The notes beneath the pieces were generated by a model. It ran no database searches. It was not told where the DNA came from and was given only the letters and a program-made list of their open reading frames with translations. From positions 2,870,001-2,934,000 of the forward strand of contig JACCIC010000049.1 of the NCBI GenBank assembly GCA_018907035.1: a stretch of 64,000 nt of DNA, read 5' to 3'. The position numbers were made by a program, and so were the translations under genes. Each line of letters starts with the position of its first letter. Position 1 is the first letter of the stretch. Positions 11,839 through 22,560 of the stretch are shown here, in pieces. Origin of the DNA: Sycobia sp. Sy_11 (lineage: Eukaryota; Arthropoda; Insecta; Hymenoptera; Epichrysomallidae).

Positions 11839-11943
11839 TCACAACGACCTCGTAGGAATGTTGGTCCGCGTGATTTAACTTCGGGAACGCTATTATTTTT
11901 GGGATCCTGCCAAATAATCGCCTCTGCGTGAATAGGGAGCAGG

Positions 11944-11964
11944 ATATATATATATATATATATA
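11944..11964. repeat. (TA)n, 21 bp
   Basis: A short alternating tract followed by an imperfect ATAT extension. Confidence 0.95.
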
Positions 11965-12490
11965 ATATAGTGCATATACGGATATCGGATCTGAATGTTT
12001 GTTTACAAGAGCTTTCCATTTTTTCGAATAAACAATACATAAAAGTTGGGGTCAAAAAATCAATTTACCAAGAATTTTGCTGTGAGCCATTTACTTCCAA
12101 AGTTGTTTTAAAGTGAAAAAACTAAAGCATAATCATGCTCTAATGTTAGGTACGTACTCCAACTAACATATTATTAAAAAAACTTCAACTTTAGAAAACG
12201 TATCTATTATGTAACGTAAGCAAAAAGCTTCAAATAATTCTCATTTATATCAGTTTTTAATTACCATATAAGAAAAAAGCTTAAAAAAAGAAGAATTCTA
12301 TAATGTACTCTTCAATCGTTACCCGACTTACTAGCTCCTTAAAATAACAATTATATATAGATGCCCTACAAACTCAATATTATAAAGTGAATCGGCCAAC
12401 ATTGTCTCTCCAATCTTATCAATTTCCAAGACCTTTATTAATAAAATTTCTACGACTTACCCGACGGAAAAAACCTCAGATTCCTCCTAC

Positions 12491-13327
12491 TTGGGCGCAT
12501 CCTGCTTCTGTCCCGAGTTAAATATTTCCATAAGTAAAGCCATCAATAAAAATGCTTCAATTTTTACTGCTGAGTGCATAGCCATTAACGAAGCTTTAAA
12601 TTACGCTTTAAATTATTTTAATTCTGATTTTTCCATATTTACAGATTCTTTAAGTGCTTTGTTGGCATTGAAATCTATAAGCTTAAAAAATAAAACCAAT
12701 CCATACGTATTCGATATCAAAGGTAAAGTTAACAAGTTTAAGGTCATAAATCCTAATAACAAAATAGATTTCTACTGGATCCCTTCTCATATCGGTATTA
12801 TAGGTAATGAAAATGCAGACCTTTTAGCAAAAAGGGCTACCACATCAGATATCCCTAACATAACAAATATCCCATTTTCCGACACTTTCTATACTTTTAA
12901 GCAGTCAGCCCTCATTGAAACTAGACGTAAAATTTAAGAAGAAGCAAAGTTTAAAGGGAAAAAATCTTTTCTGTTTTATAACACTGAAAATAGAAAACCA
13001 TGGTATGTAAAAAAAAAACTTCCACGCGAACTTATTGTCACTATTAACAGAAGCAGAGCGAACCATTACAACTTAGCCGAATCCCTCGCCCGAATTGGCA
13101 TCATCTCTAATCCTTCTTGTAAATGCGATAATGTATCCGATGAAAATTTGAATCATATTCTTTGGCAGTGTCCTCTTTACAATACTCGGAGAATCAAACT
13201 TCTGCAAAATCTAACTAGATTAAATATACTACGCCCTTTTGCTATAGAGCCAATAATCACCGAACCGCATATACGAGCTTGCTTTTGTATCTTATCGTTT
13301 TTGAAAGAATGCAATCTAAAGATTTAG
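12491..13327 (+). pseudogene. LINE ORF2 C-terminus: RNase H plus CxC-H-C tail (broken)
   Basis: RNase H removes the RNA strand of RNA:DNA hybrids during retrotransposition. Counting from the in-frame TTG at 12491, the catalytic glutamate is in TAECIAINEA (residue 28) and the second aspartate in IFTDSLSAL (residue 52). The conserved histidine is in WIPSHIGIIG (residue 100) and the last aspartate in NENADLLAK (residue 110). The usual first motif (YTDGSK-like) sits just upstream in another frame near 12458-12470, so a frameshift separates it. A TAA at 12935-12937 interrupts the frame. The same frame then resumes to TAG at 13325-13327 and includes CKC...NHILWQC, the cysteine/histidine tail typical of LINE ORF2 proteins. 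There are few disabling changes, so the insertion is not very old. Confidence 0.85.
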
Positions 13328-13469
13328 TCTTTAAGAATTAATGTACAATATTTTCGGCATTGTTAATTTTATTTAGCGTTAAAAATTACATCTTATATTA
13401 ATGTAACTATTAATTATTTGTCAATATTCAATGTAAGCAAAATAAACTTTGTAAGTTTGAATGCTTAAT

Positions 13470-13495
13470 AAAAAAAAAAAAAAAAAAAAAAAAAA
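13470..13495 (+). other. Poly(A) tail of the LINE
   Basis: Twenty-six A residues directly after ATGCTTAAT, about 140 bp past the ORF stop. This marks the 3' end of the retrotransposed copy and its plus-strand orientation. Confidence 0.9.
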
Positions 13496-15250
13496 CAATG
13501 CTACTATTCGTCCTTATATAATAATAATAAGCTGCATAATTTATTATTTTAATTAAAGGTCTTTAAAGTCAGACTTACGGAATTAAATTTATACACCTTT
13601 TTCATAATAAATGAACTAACAGGGGTAAATAAATGTATGTATGCGAAATTCTAAATTTTTACTACATTCTTTAAATTTGTGCAATTTTTCTTCTTTCATT
13701 AAATCTTTGTCGGTAAATGAAATATCTTTATTCATTGTTTTTTTCATTTACACACTGAAAACATTTCTATCACAATGTAAAGATTTTCTTGTTTTCTAGC
13801 AAGAGTTCGAGAAAATATTGATTATTGATTTAAGATAAATTGATAAAATTTAAATTAACCGTTCTGTTTTGAAGAAACGTTTTCCTAATTTAATAGAAAG
13901 AATATTTTTCTAAAAAAAACAAGAATATATTTACTTAATAATGACAATTTATTCGATGTATTACATAAGTTTTACAATGCAATGATGGCGCACACTGTAT
14001 TAACTGTATCGATCATTATTAAATAATCGACTGATTTAAGTAAATAAGCGAACATTAAATATAGAACTATGAGAAATGCCAAAATTGAACGGTAAATTAA
14101 ACGAGCGACAGGCTAACAATTTATATTAAACTCCCGTAATTGCTAAGATTTTGCATTCGTACAATCCATTAATCGCCATCTGAGTTTGTTATTATAGTAT
14201 TAAAGGGGATGCCCCCACTCCCTTTCTAAGCGATCGTGCCACCCACGCTCTACGTTCTCTAAACCTGCCACCTTTCGAATCGCGCTAACTTATCGACGGA
14301 CGATACGGCGCGCTTTGCTCATCGGCGCAAATATACGATGCCTGCGCATATCGAGCAATGCGTTTGTTCCTGTAAGATTCGCACGCGCTTTTGAATTTCC
14401 TTATGAATGAATCTAGGGACTTTAATTTAATTCGAGGACCTTATTTTCAAATTTTTAAAACGTTATGAATCGTTACTTTTTATACACGACTCCGATTATA
14501 ATGAAGTTCGTAGTGACATTTACACATGGAACTCTATACGAAATCTACAAGATACTTTTGCTTGAGAGAAAAAATCTCGAAGATTATTCGATTCGACGGA
14601 AATTCGATAAAAAATACGGAAGATTAACAAAATCGCATTTATTTATTTTCAAAATACACACTTTGAACCTAAAATAAACTTTAATAAATTTATTAATAAT
14701 TCAAAAAGGTTTTTTAACAGCGGACTATATATAATATATATAGGAATGGACTGCTAGGTGGAGCATCCATAATCATTTTAAAAAAAGTTTAAGTGTCTTC
14801 AGTTTAATAACGTGTAAGTATAATAAAAAAAATTCTACTGCTCATATTGCAATTAGTTTGTAATTGGACAATTATTAATGAAGAGACCATACGTATGAAG
14901 GAGCTTCAGGGAATTGTATCGCGTATCAATCAAAGTCTCTGCCTACGTAATATAAGAATTGTTAATACACGCGAATATGAATAGCACCTGGCTGCATAGT
15001 GTCTTTCTGTACTTAATTAAATCGATGGCTATTTGCTAGTATATTTTAAATTAATTGTTCGTGTATTGTTGAAAAATTAAGGTTTGGAAAAATTGTTAAG
15101 AATTAACAATAAAATTATTAAGAATCGTGCATAACAACGTGAAAGAAAACGGTAATAATAATTATAATTAAGTAGAATATTAAAATGCAGGAGACTGCAG
15201 GAGACTCCTATACGCGATAAAAATTTTACAATATCTGGCTTATAAATTAG
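13496..15250. other. Non-coding stretch
   Basis: AT-rich with one GC-balanced, CpG-containing island at about 14.15-14.37 kb flanked by AT-rich DNA. Such an island could be a regulatory element, but no motif identifies it. No exon is called. Confidence 0.6.
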
Positions 15251-15750
15251 AATTAAAAATTGCACTTACGTCGACTGTTCTGAATTAGATTAATAAATAT
15301 TTTTATCGGTCTTACAGTCCTTTATAGTATAATATGTTAACTAAAATAATGACAGTCAGACTGTCCTTGTTTATATTTACAATAAATTATATTAAAAATT
15401 AAAAATCAGTTTAGATCCTAAGGATGAACCGTAGCGGTTCGAAACGTCGGACACCAAAGGTGAATCTAAATTTAAGGTGGTGGCTGCAGTCAGGTTTCCT
15501 TTACTAACATAGAATATTGTTTTTATTATTTTTATTTTATTTATTATTTTATTTTTATTTTTCGTTTATTATTAATTTTATTTGTATTTTTATTTTTAAT
15601 TTTGAATGTTTAATATAATTTATTGTAGTAATAAGCTTTATTTCAGATTCTTCGGGGATGAATATAAACATGGACGATCTGACTGCCATTATTTTAGCTA
15701 ATATATTATATTATAGAGACTGTAAGACGAATAAAAATATTTATTAATTT
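15251..15750 (+). mobile_element. Inverted-repeat family A, best copy (15.5 kb)
   Basis: The left end (15291-15375) and right end (about 15665-15750) are near-perfect inverted copies over roughly 85 bp. They include TATTTTTATCGGTCTTACAG and a subterminal palindrome GACAGT-CAG-ACTGTC (15351-15365). The left flank also carries an outer segment ACTTACGTCGACTGTTCTGA (15264-15283) that recurs at the 42.5, 50.7 and 61.0 kb copies. The interior holds a hammerhead-like module and a GTGGTGG...CTTTACTAAC segment shared with the 7.8 kb copy. It has no coding capacity. A non-autonomous TIR element or a Penelope-like terminal repeat are both possible. Confidence 0.7.
15410..15470 (+). ncRNA. Hammerhead-like three-way junction (degenerate)
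   Basis: Outer helix TTTAGAT (15410-15416) pairs perfectly with ATCTAAA (15464-15470). Inside, GAACCG-TAG-CGGTTC (15426-15440) is a perfect 6-bp stem-loop followed at once by GAAAC (15441-15445). CACC-AAA-GGTG (15452-15462) is a third hairpin. The layout matches hammerhead stems I, II and III. However, the first core string reads AAGGATGA rather than CTGATGA, and the GA overlaps stem II. An inactive relic is the likeliest reading. Confidence 0.4.
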
Positions 15751-15772
15751 AATCTGGCTTATAAAATACATC

Positions 15773-15838
15773 GTCTAATAGAATATTTGACGAATTTATT
15801 AAATTAATATGTCTAATAGAAGTTTTTGATGAATTTTT
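15773..15838. repeat. Imperfect tandem duplication, 38-bp period
   Basis: GTCTAATAGAATATTTGACG at 15773 recurs with changes at 15811 (GTCTAATAGAAGTTTTTGAT), both followed by AATTT. It lies immediately beyond the right end of family A. Confidence 0.6.
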
Positions 15839-15839
15839 C

Positions 15840-16157
15840 AGCCATTTGTTTCAAGTGTTTTGATGCGAAAAATTGTTCCTTTATAGAATTTCTTAATCAT
15901 ACTGTATGACTTCCCGTATGACATTTGACGCGCGTAAAAGCTCTCCAAATTTTTGAATAAAAATACAGGCTTCTTTCACAAGATCAAAAAACAATATTTT
16001 AAGGAGCAATATTTTTATTCCATATCGAATTGCCTCAATATTATCATTTCGAAACGAATAAATCGGATTATGACAAAATATTTAAATGAAATCAAATCCA
16101 AATAAATGTATTATAAGATGAGAATTTTTGTTATTCACGATTAGTTTTGCATATGTA

Positions 16158-16158
<1 letters not shown>
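15840..16158. other. AT-rich non-coding stretch
   Basis: Plain AT-rich DNA. Nothing further is seen. Confidence 0.7.

Positions 16159-16211
<53 letters not shown>
16159..16211. repeat. (TA)n, 53 bp
   Basis: A pure tract in AT-rich DNA, 240 bp from the next one. Confidence 0.98.
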
Positions 16212-16214
<3 letters not shown>

Positions 16215-16446
16215 ATCCCACACGCATTAAGTATATCGTTTTTGTATACACATAACGTACAAACGCTTGCGAAACACAGATATAATGTTACGAAGACAAT
16301 GACTCTAAAATAGTACGAGCTTAATTTTATCTCCGTAATAATCTAACCGGCCAATTTCTTTGTATACGAGAGAAAATTACATCACCGTATAAGAATCCCC
16401 TCTGATATACCTATATGCATAGAATGGCGGATACTTTCACCTTTGG

Positions 16447-16449
<3 letters not shown>

Positions 16450-16501
<52 letters not shown>
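16450..16501. repeat. (TA)n, 52 bp
   Basis: A pure tract at the left edge of the CpG-rich patch that begins at about 16.56 kb. Confidence 0.98.
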
Positions 16502-16504
<3 letters not shown>

Positions 16505-16559
16505 GAGCATTATATATCAGCAATGCGTCAGACTATTATAACGTGCATTATCCTAGAAA

Positions 16560-17000
16560 TATATAACCTTCGCACTGCGGGCGGGCGGCCTCTAAGGTGG
16601 GGAAAAACTGCGCGAAAGCCGCGAAGATTTGTTCGTCTACTCTTGGCTTGCTTGTATATAATTTACAATTCGCTTGGGCAATTTCAGAAAGCATCGGGAG
16701 CGTCAGCATTCCGCCGGTATAATTCAGCCGGCAGAAGCTGCCGCGGCCGGCGTCGCGGGCGTTTCAGAGGGAGCTTTATACCTTCGCGCTCGCGCATTAA
16801 AAGCTCACGGATCGCGGATGATGTACCTAAAGGACGTAATATCAGAAGTGTAGATCCCCGTCCGCGTTTCTCTCTTGTTCTGTGAATTTGACCTCCCTCC
16901 CCTCCCCCTCACCAACGCCCAATCGCACCCCGAAAAGTCGTGGAACGCGACGGGAGGTATATAGTTAATGCGTCGGGCGGGGTATCTTCTTACAATGCTT
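16560..17000. other. CpG-rich patch
   Basis: GC- and CpG-dense DNA including CCGCGGCCGGCGTCGCGG near 16.74 kb. A 156-codon plus-strand frame (16415-16885) begins in the (TA)n tract and runs through the patch. Its arginine-rich translation reflects base composition, not a domain. Confidence 0.5.
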
Positions 17001-18484
17001 ATCCGCATATAATTCTTATGATTGGAGGAATTTGAGCCAGCAAAACCTGACGTTTATAAACGACGATTGGCCGCTTTCGTTTCATATATTTTTTGCCGTT
17101 TAATACTTGCGTATATGTTTTGTTTTGTGGTTATATAAAAACTCCTTTTTTTTCTACCCACAGCGGAACAAAATGTGCGTATACATCATGTACGGGGACA
17201 GTGTTGTATACACAATATTTTTAGAATAATTGAAAACAATTTGGCCGGGTTCGTTTAAATTGATAACATTTTCGCTAACACGTGCGTTTAAAACATAACC
17301 TTGAATATCAAGGTCACGTAAAATGAATGTCTCTAGGACAAGAGCCGATAGTATACAGTCTTTAGAATATTTTTTAAAATATCGGAAACTTGATCAGTAT
17401 AAGGTTCTAAATCTATACGAATAATTGAATTAAAGATTTCTATAGACTTTTATTAGAATTTTTCAACACCGACACGGCCAATGATAATTTTTTTTACACA
17501 TATAGTATTTATCACGCGAATTAATTAAATAACGAATTCTTATAGATAGCATAATATATATACAATTTTACGGAAATTTAATGTCATTTTATTGTAACTA
17601 TTCTATTTATAAATTATATAATATTATTGTTAGATTATTTTAGCCATTCTATAAATAATAAAGCAAAAAATACTTGAAACTAAATATTTGACAGTATCGT
17701 AAAGGGATGTAAACATATGTATCCACCGGGTCTTATTACGATCTGCGTCTTTGCTGCCCTGCGCGGCAAATGATTTATGAGTTTATTGTTTAGATGCCTG
17801 ATGTGTTTTTATAGGTTTTAAGTTTCTCACAAAGGCTTGCAGAGTTTTCAATTTCGAGTACTGCACTGAGTCTTGCGTTGTCCTTTCGTTTGAACAGACG
17901 TCTTTTCCTTCCTCGTTTGAAATAAAGTTCGTGTTAAAAGATTATTTCGTGTATCTTTATTTTAACATTCCACCTACTATATTTTATAAAACTTCAATAA
18001 TTATAAATACAATATTATAAATAGAACTCTGTTATTGAAAATAAAAGATAAAAACAAAATGAAAAAAAATCCAACACGTTATATAAAGTGAAAATTGACA
18101 TAAACCCGTAAAATGGCATCGAACGCAGGATCTAAATAAAAATCGGCCGCCCAACAATTTTAGCAATAAACGTTAAACAAACTTTAATATTATACATCTA
18201 TTATGTAAACGGATCTATATGCTTGATCTTCCAAAACTGCTTTCCTTTATTTTCAATTTAAAAGCTCGCTAAAATTATATAGCATTGTGATATGTATATA
18301 CCATTTCAATTTGTAAACTTTTAATCGCTCGCAGTTACTTGGCAATAAACCAAACTTATATAACGACGGCCCGTTACTCTGGGGCCAACTCGAAAGACGC
18401 ATTAATTAACGAGCGTCATCGTCGCGGATCGGTTTAAGGCCTTTTATATATATATACAGTATTCTCGCGTGCGACCCGTAGCCT
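17001..18484. other. AT-rich non-coding stretch
   Basis: AT-rich, with balanced pieces at about 17.7-17.9 and 18.36-18.45 kb. I see no coding, RNA or repeat signature. Confidence 0.65.
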
Positions 18485-18494
18485 CCCCCCCCCC
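18485..18494 (+). repeat. C10 homopolymer
   Basis: Ten C residues. Confidence 0.96.
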
Positions 18495-18726
18495 ATCATC
18501 AAGTTGATAATCGCTAAGTGAATATATGTGGGATGAGTCTAGCGGGCGAATAGGTAAATTTTATCAGCATGTGCTATACGGGCAGGGGAAGCGCGTTAGA
18601 ATTTCCGCAGCGCGAGCCGCACTTAAAAGAGAATCATAGCCCGCTGCTGCTGCTGCTGTTACTGCAGTATAAGGGTGCGCGCGTGCTAGTGCACGCGCAT
18701 TCGTTTTATCACCTTTGCGTGTTTGC

Positions 18727-18729
<3 letters not shown>

Positions 18730-18771
<42 letters not shown>
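18730..18771. repeat. (TA)n, 42 bp
   Basis: A pure tract flanked on both sides by CpG-containing DNA. A CTG-rich stretch lies about 80 bp to the left (18645-18658). Confidence 0.98.
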
Positions 18772-18781
<10 letters not shown>

Positions 18782-18984
18782 TATAATCTGAAAAATTATC
18801 GCGCACCGAGCGCGACTGAAATAATATATTACTGTGTCGCCGAGGTCCGCCACGCCTCCGCGCCCCATGGACCCTAAGCGCCATTTCATTCGTCCCTCGC
18901 GAAGTTGGCGCCTATTTCCGCGGACGCGACGGAAACCTTGCGCCGGGCGCATTAAACACACGCGGTCTTGGCGAGCGCGCTGAT

Positions 18985-18997
18985 GGGGGGGGGGGGG
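18985..18997 (+). repeat. G13 homopolymer
   Basis: The longest G run in the window, following a CpG-rich segment. Confidence 0.97.
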
Positions 18998-19172
18998 CGC
19001 TCGAGCTCCCCTGAGTTCATAATCGAAGTTTGATCAAATTTTACAATATATTTATATTTATGAGCTGATAACTCATATGGATGTATACTATATACGTATG
19101 AATGCAAGTTTCCCATCACTTCTTTTACGAAGAAATGAAACTTTTACAGCTGTATTTTTAGACAGTTTTTTA

Positions 19173-19175
<3 letters not shown>

Positions 19176-19218
<43 letters not shown>
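19176..19218. repeat. (TA)n, 43 bp
   Basis: A pure tract. After it there is none until 24.27 kb. Confidence 0.98.
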
Positions 19219-19220
<2 letters not shown>

Positions 19221-21722
19221 AGTTTAACCCATGTGTATTTTAATACATTTCGAATACATTGAACTTTTTTCCAGATAATCGAATGCTTAAAAAAATAATG
19301 ATAACACTCTAGGTATTTTTTTAATACACTTTTTCTTTGATACACATACCGCCACTCGTGCTAATGGCTTTAAGACGATGAGATATATAAATAGAGGTGG
19401 CAAGTTTTGAACCTGGCCGTAAGCGGAATCGTTGACTCGATCGGAACAGAAGAAAAATTGAAATATTGCAGGCTTGCATAAGTGTACACGCTGGACGAAT
19501 ACCCTTTATTGTAGATCTTTTTGATCTCTCTGTGCCGAAGAAACCCGTCCACCTATAGGCCCATCTTCTCTATTTACGTCATATCTCCATCTTTCAGACC
19601 CCTCGCTTTCTGCTTGTCCCAGGTCATCGCGCTAAAGGACATCGAAATTTGTCGCTGCCTCGTATTTTTATTGACTTAGATTTACGAACATATTCATTTA
19701 TAAAACGATGCCTACTTTTTTTTCTAATTTATTTATTTGGTCAATAATTTTATACATTGGTTAATTATCGTTATTGCTGCTTCATTTTTTAAAAAGAAAC
19801 GGTAAATTCAGCTCTGTTTCAACTATTGGAAAGTGAGTTGCTGTTGAATGCTTTCAGCGTACCTAACTTTTAATTTAAGCATTGTAAATGATCGATTATT
19901 ATAATATAATTTATAGAAATGCGATCATACAGTCTATAAATCGATTAAATCATCAATTATATTAATCATATTTTTGGTATTATTATTATTATTTTTATCT
20001 TAAGCAATACGTTAAGACTATAAGAAATTTAACAATGCCATAATAAACGATTTAATCATAGTATATATTGTTCAAGTCTATTGATTTAGTACACCGTTAT
20101 TGAATTCCTTAAATTATTGTAAGTAATTTCATACGGGCGATCGATGTTTGGACCTTTTCTACTTGCCGGTGCTAATCATCTGCCATTCGGCTTATAAGTT
20201 ATGAGTTACAAGTTTCTTTTCTCATATCAATTTTTTTTAGTTAATGTAAAAGAATACATTTAGTAATTATTTTGATAATGTATTTTCGAATTTTGTATAT
20301 CTGCAATATATTATATATACGTTTTATTGTATTTCTTAATCGATACCGAAAATTAGAATAAAGTACTATTTTAAGCTTGAAAAGCAGTACATAGTAATAC
20401 GTGTATAGCATTCTTGTCTGCTTTAGACCGTCTGCAATTCAGGAATTGACGGGTCGAATAGAGCAGGGAAATAAAATTTGACTGATTCTTACATTCACAA
20501 CTCAAACTATTTTATATATGTACTTTTTCTACCTCGTGAACAAAACGCGTTTCTGAACCGTTGTCGAGCAGATGCAGCATATTGAGCAGATTTTTTCTTA
20601 TGAAAAATTGATTATTAAAATCTAAATCTCTCCCTCTTCATTGGAATCGAGTTTCAAAATCAAAAGTCTATTTCTTCGCTGTATTGTATTTTGAGATTTT
20701 CCAATTACTGTAATTTGTCCTGAAATTCAACTTATACCTCAAAATCGAAGTAAACACGATGAAAGAGGTATCGTAAAAAAGATGATCACCTCTAGTAAAG
20801 TTTCATTCAAAATATACAATGTAGCCAAGATATTTCATCTCGCGCTCTCTTTAGATAAAGTGAAAATCACACGATCAGCTCGTTTATATTAAATATTAGT
20901 CGATGTTCTACGATATTTTGGAAATCACAACTTTAACACGATTTTTCGGCCTTCGTTTTGAAAACTATAATCTCATACAATAAGATCAAAATTGACCCGG
21001 ACTGGTGCATTTAAACTCCGCGCGTAAATTGAATCGGTAAAATTTTTTTTTCCTATTTCGGTACAATCTCATTCTCGATGTCCGTGTGAAATTTGAGCGC
21101 CGTATCTCGATTAGTATGTATTTCTTAGCTAATTGTTTACGACGCAAAAAGTTGATCATATGGTACTATAATATGTACATTTACCTTGTGAGATTAATCT
21201 GTCCAACAGCGTACAATAATGTACTATTTTTCGATATTTTGTGACCTTAATTTATCATTTATTTATGGTAAAGAAAGCTATCCAGTTTCTTTTTCAGTAT
21301 TAATTTTTAAATGAAATACGCTAAAAAAGCATAAAATCCACTGTATTTAAATGAATTATTTAGCTATCGCTATAGCATAATGTGATTGAATTAACAAAAA
21401 TGCTTGCCTACTGTATATTAGTTATTTTAACTAATAGCCGATAGTTCAAAATTACATAATACAATTTGATTAATTTCGTTGGCACTACAACAACTCAACA
21501 TCTCATTGAATTCACTAAATTTTGCTTGGCAGTGAATTATCTTTCTGAATAAGTTCGGATTAATACAAAGGAAATCCAATTTAATTTCTTATACGCGTTT
21601 TCTCGGAAGCAAGGAAACCCGTCGACGCCATAAAAACTCTTGGCTAAGCGTTCTTTATTGTTTTACATACGTCGTGTCGCTCGATTTGGCTAATTAAGCA
21701 GGAACAGCGGACGCGAGGCCAC
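19219..21722. other. AT-rich non-coding stretch
   Basis: A long stretch without microsatellites. It has GC-balanced pieces at about 19.35-19.65 and 20.8-21.15 kb. The latter reads like old repeat DNA but matches nothing else in the window. No exon is recognised. Confidence 0.6.
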
Positions 21723-21733
21723 GGGGGGGGGGG
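21723..21733 (+). repeat. G11 homopolymer
   Basis: Eleven G residues at the left edge of the CpG-rich block. Confidence 0.96.
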
Positions 21734-21822
21734 CAAGAAAGCTCCGTAATTGTTAATTACATGATGTATGTAGAGGAAGAGCCGGGGCAGAGAGCCGTGG
21801 AGGAAGAGGAGGATAGATAGAG

Positions 21823-21841
21823 TAAGAGAGAGAGAGAGAGC
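21823..21841. repeat. (GA)n microsatellite
   Basis: About nine GA units within purine-rich DNA. Confidence 0.93.
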
Positions 21842-22560
21842 GGATACGAGTCGGGGCGTTGTTTATGAGACGCCAGACCCGCGCAACGCTCACCCCCCGA
21901 CTAAGTGAATTCCCCTAATCGAGATAATCCATCTCGGCGATCTCCGAGTTCTTTTTTGGCGCGCGCCGGAGCGCCGAACGCGGCGGGATATTATTTTCGC
22001 CGGGCGAACGGAAGGTCACCCGGTCCACGTGCGCGGCGACAGTCGCGCCGCGCGAATATCTCTCCGTGTCGGCCGGGGGCGCCTGCCGCTGAAAGCGTCA
22101 CGAAAGCGGGAGGACCGCGAATTAACGCCCGAGCGAGCGTCCCGCGTTAATTGAATTTTCGCAACAATCGCATCGAAACGAACGGAAAAGTTAACCGCTC
22201 GATTCGCTAAATTCGCGTGTATATGTGTGTGTGCGCTCGCGCATGTATTCGTCTCAAAGAATGTATAAGTATAGGGAGCTCGGTTACTCCGAGAAATATT
22301 GTAAAGAAAGAAAAAAAAAACATCATCGCAATCCAGCTCTATGCAGTCCCGTCAGAGGCGACGATTTATTCGAGACCTCCTTTCTCCGTGCGTGTGTGTG
22401 TGTTTATGTGTAAGCGCGGCGATGGGGCGAAATAAAAGCCTAACGATGATTAATAGATCGGCTACGGCCGCGTTTCCGCGCACGAGAAAGGGAGCACCCG
22501 CGGCGGCGCTGGGGAAAATGGACGGATAATCCGAGACGACGAAGGTATTCTTTGTCCGTA

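Larger units (their letters stand above)
11313..12320. other. Non-coding stretch before the LINE
   Basis: AT-rich sequence with a C12 run at 11827-11838 and a short (TA)n at 11944-11964. It includes a moderately GC piece at 11.5-11.95 kb. No exon is recognised. Part of 12.1-12.3 kb could be decayed upstream LINE sequence. Confidence 0.6.
12330..13495 (+). mobile_element. 5'-truncated non-LTR retrotransposon (LINE), RNase H-bearing
   Basis: The 3' end of a LINE. A linker region of the kind found between RT and RNase H is readable from about 12340. It is followed by an RNase H domain, a C-terminal CxC...H...C region, a short A/T-rich 3' UTR with AATAAA-like signals, and a 26-base poly(A) run. 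No reverse transcriptase or endonuclease remains upstream, so the copy is 5'-truncated, as is usual for target-primed insertion. I could not find a clear target-site duplication. The clade is one of those carrying RNase H (I, LOA, Jockey or R1 relatives), but I cannot choose among them. Confidence 0.85.
21690..22560. other. Large CpG-rich block
   Basis: The longest GC- and CpG-rich block in the window, with CGCG clusters at 21.95-22.15 and 22.46-22.51 kb. It also has a GA run (21823-21841), a G11 run (21723-21733) and purine-rich AGGAAGAGGAGGA-like sequence. It has no (TA)n tract. GC-rich GA-containing DNA of this kind could be a promoter or enhancer, but I cannot assign a start site or an exon. 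The 81-codon plus-strand frame at 21905-22150 is arginine/alanine/proline-rich and most likely compositional. Confidence 0.45.
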
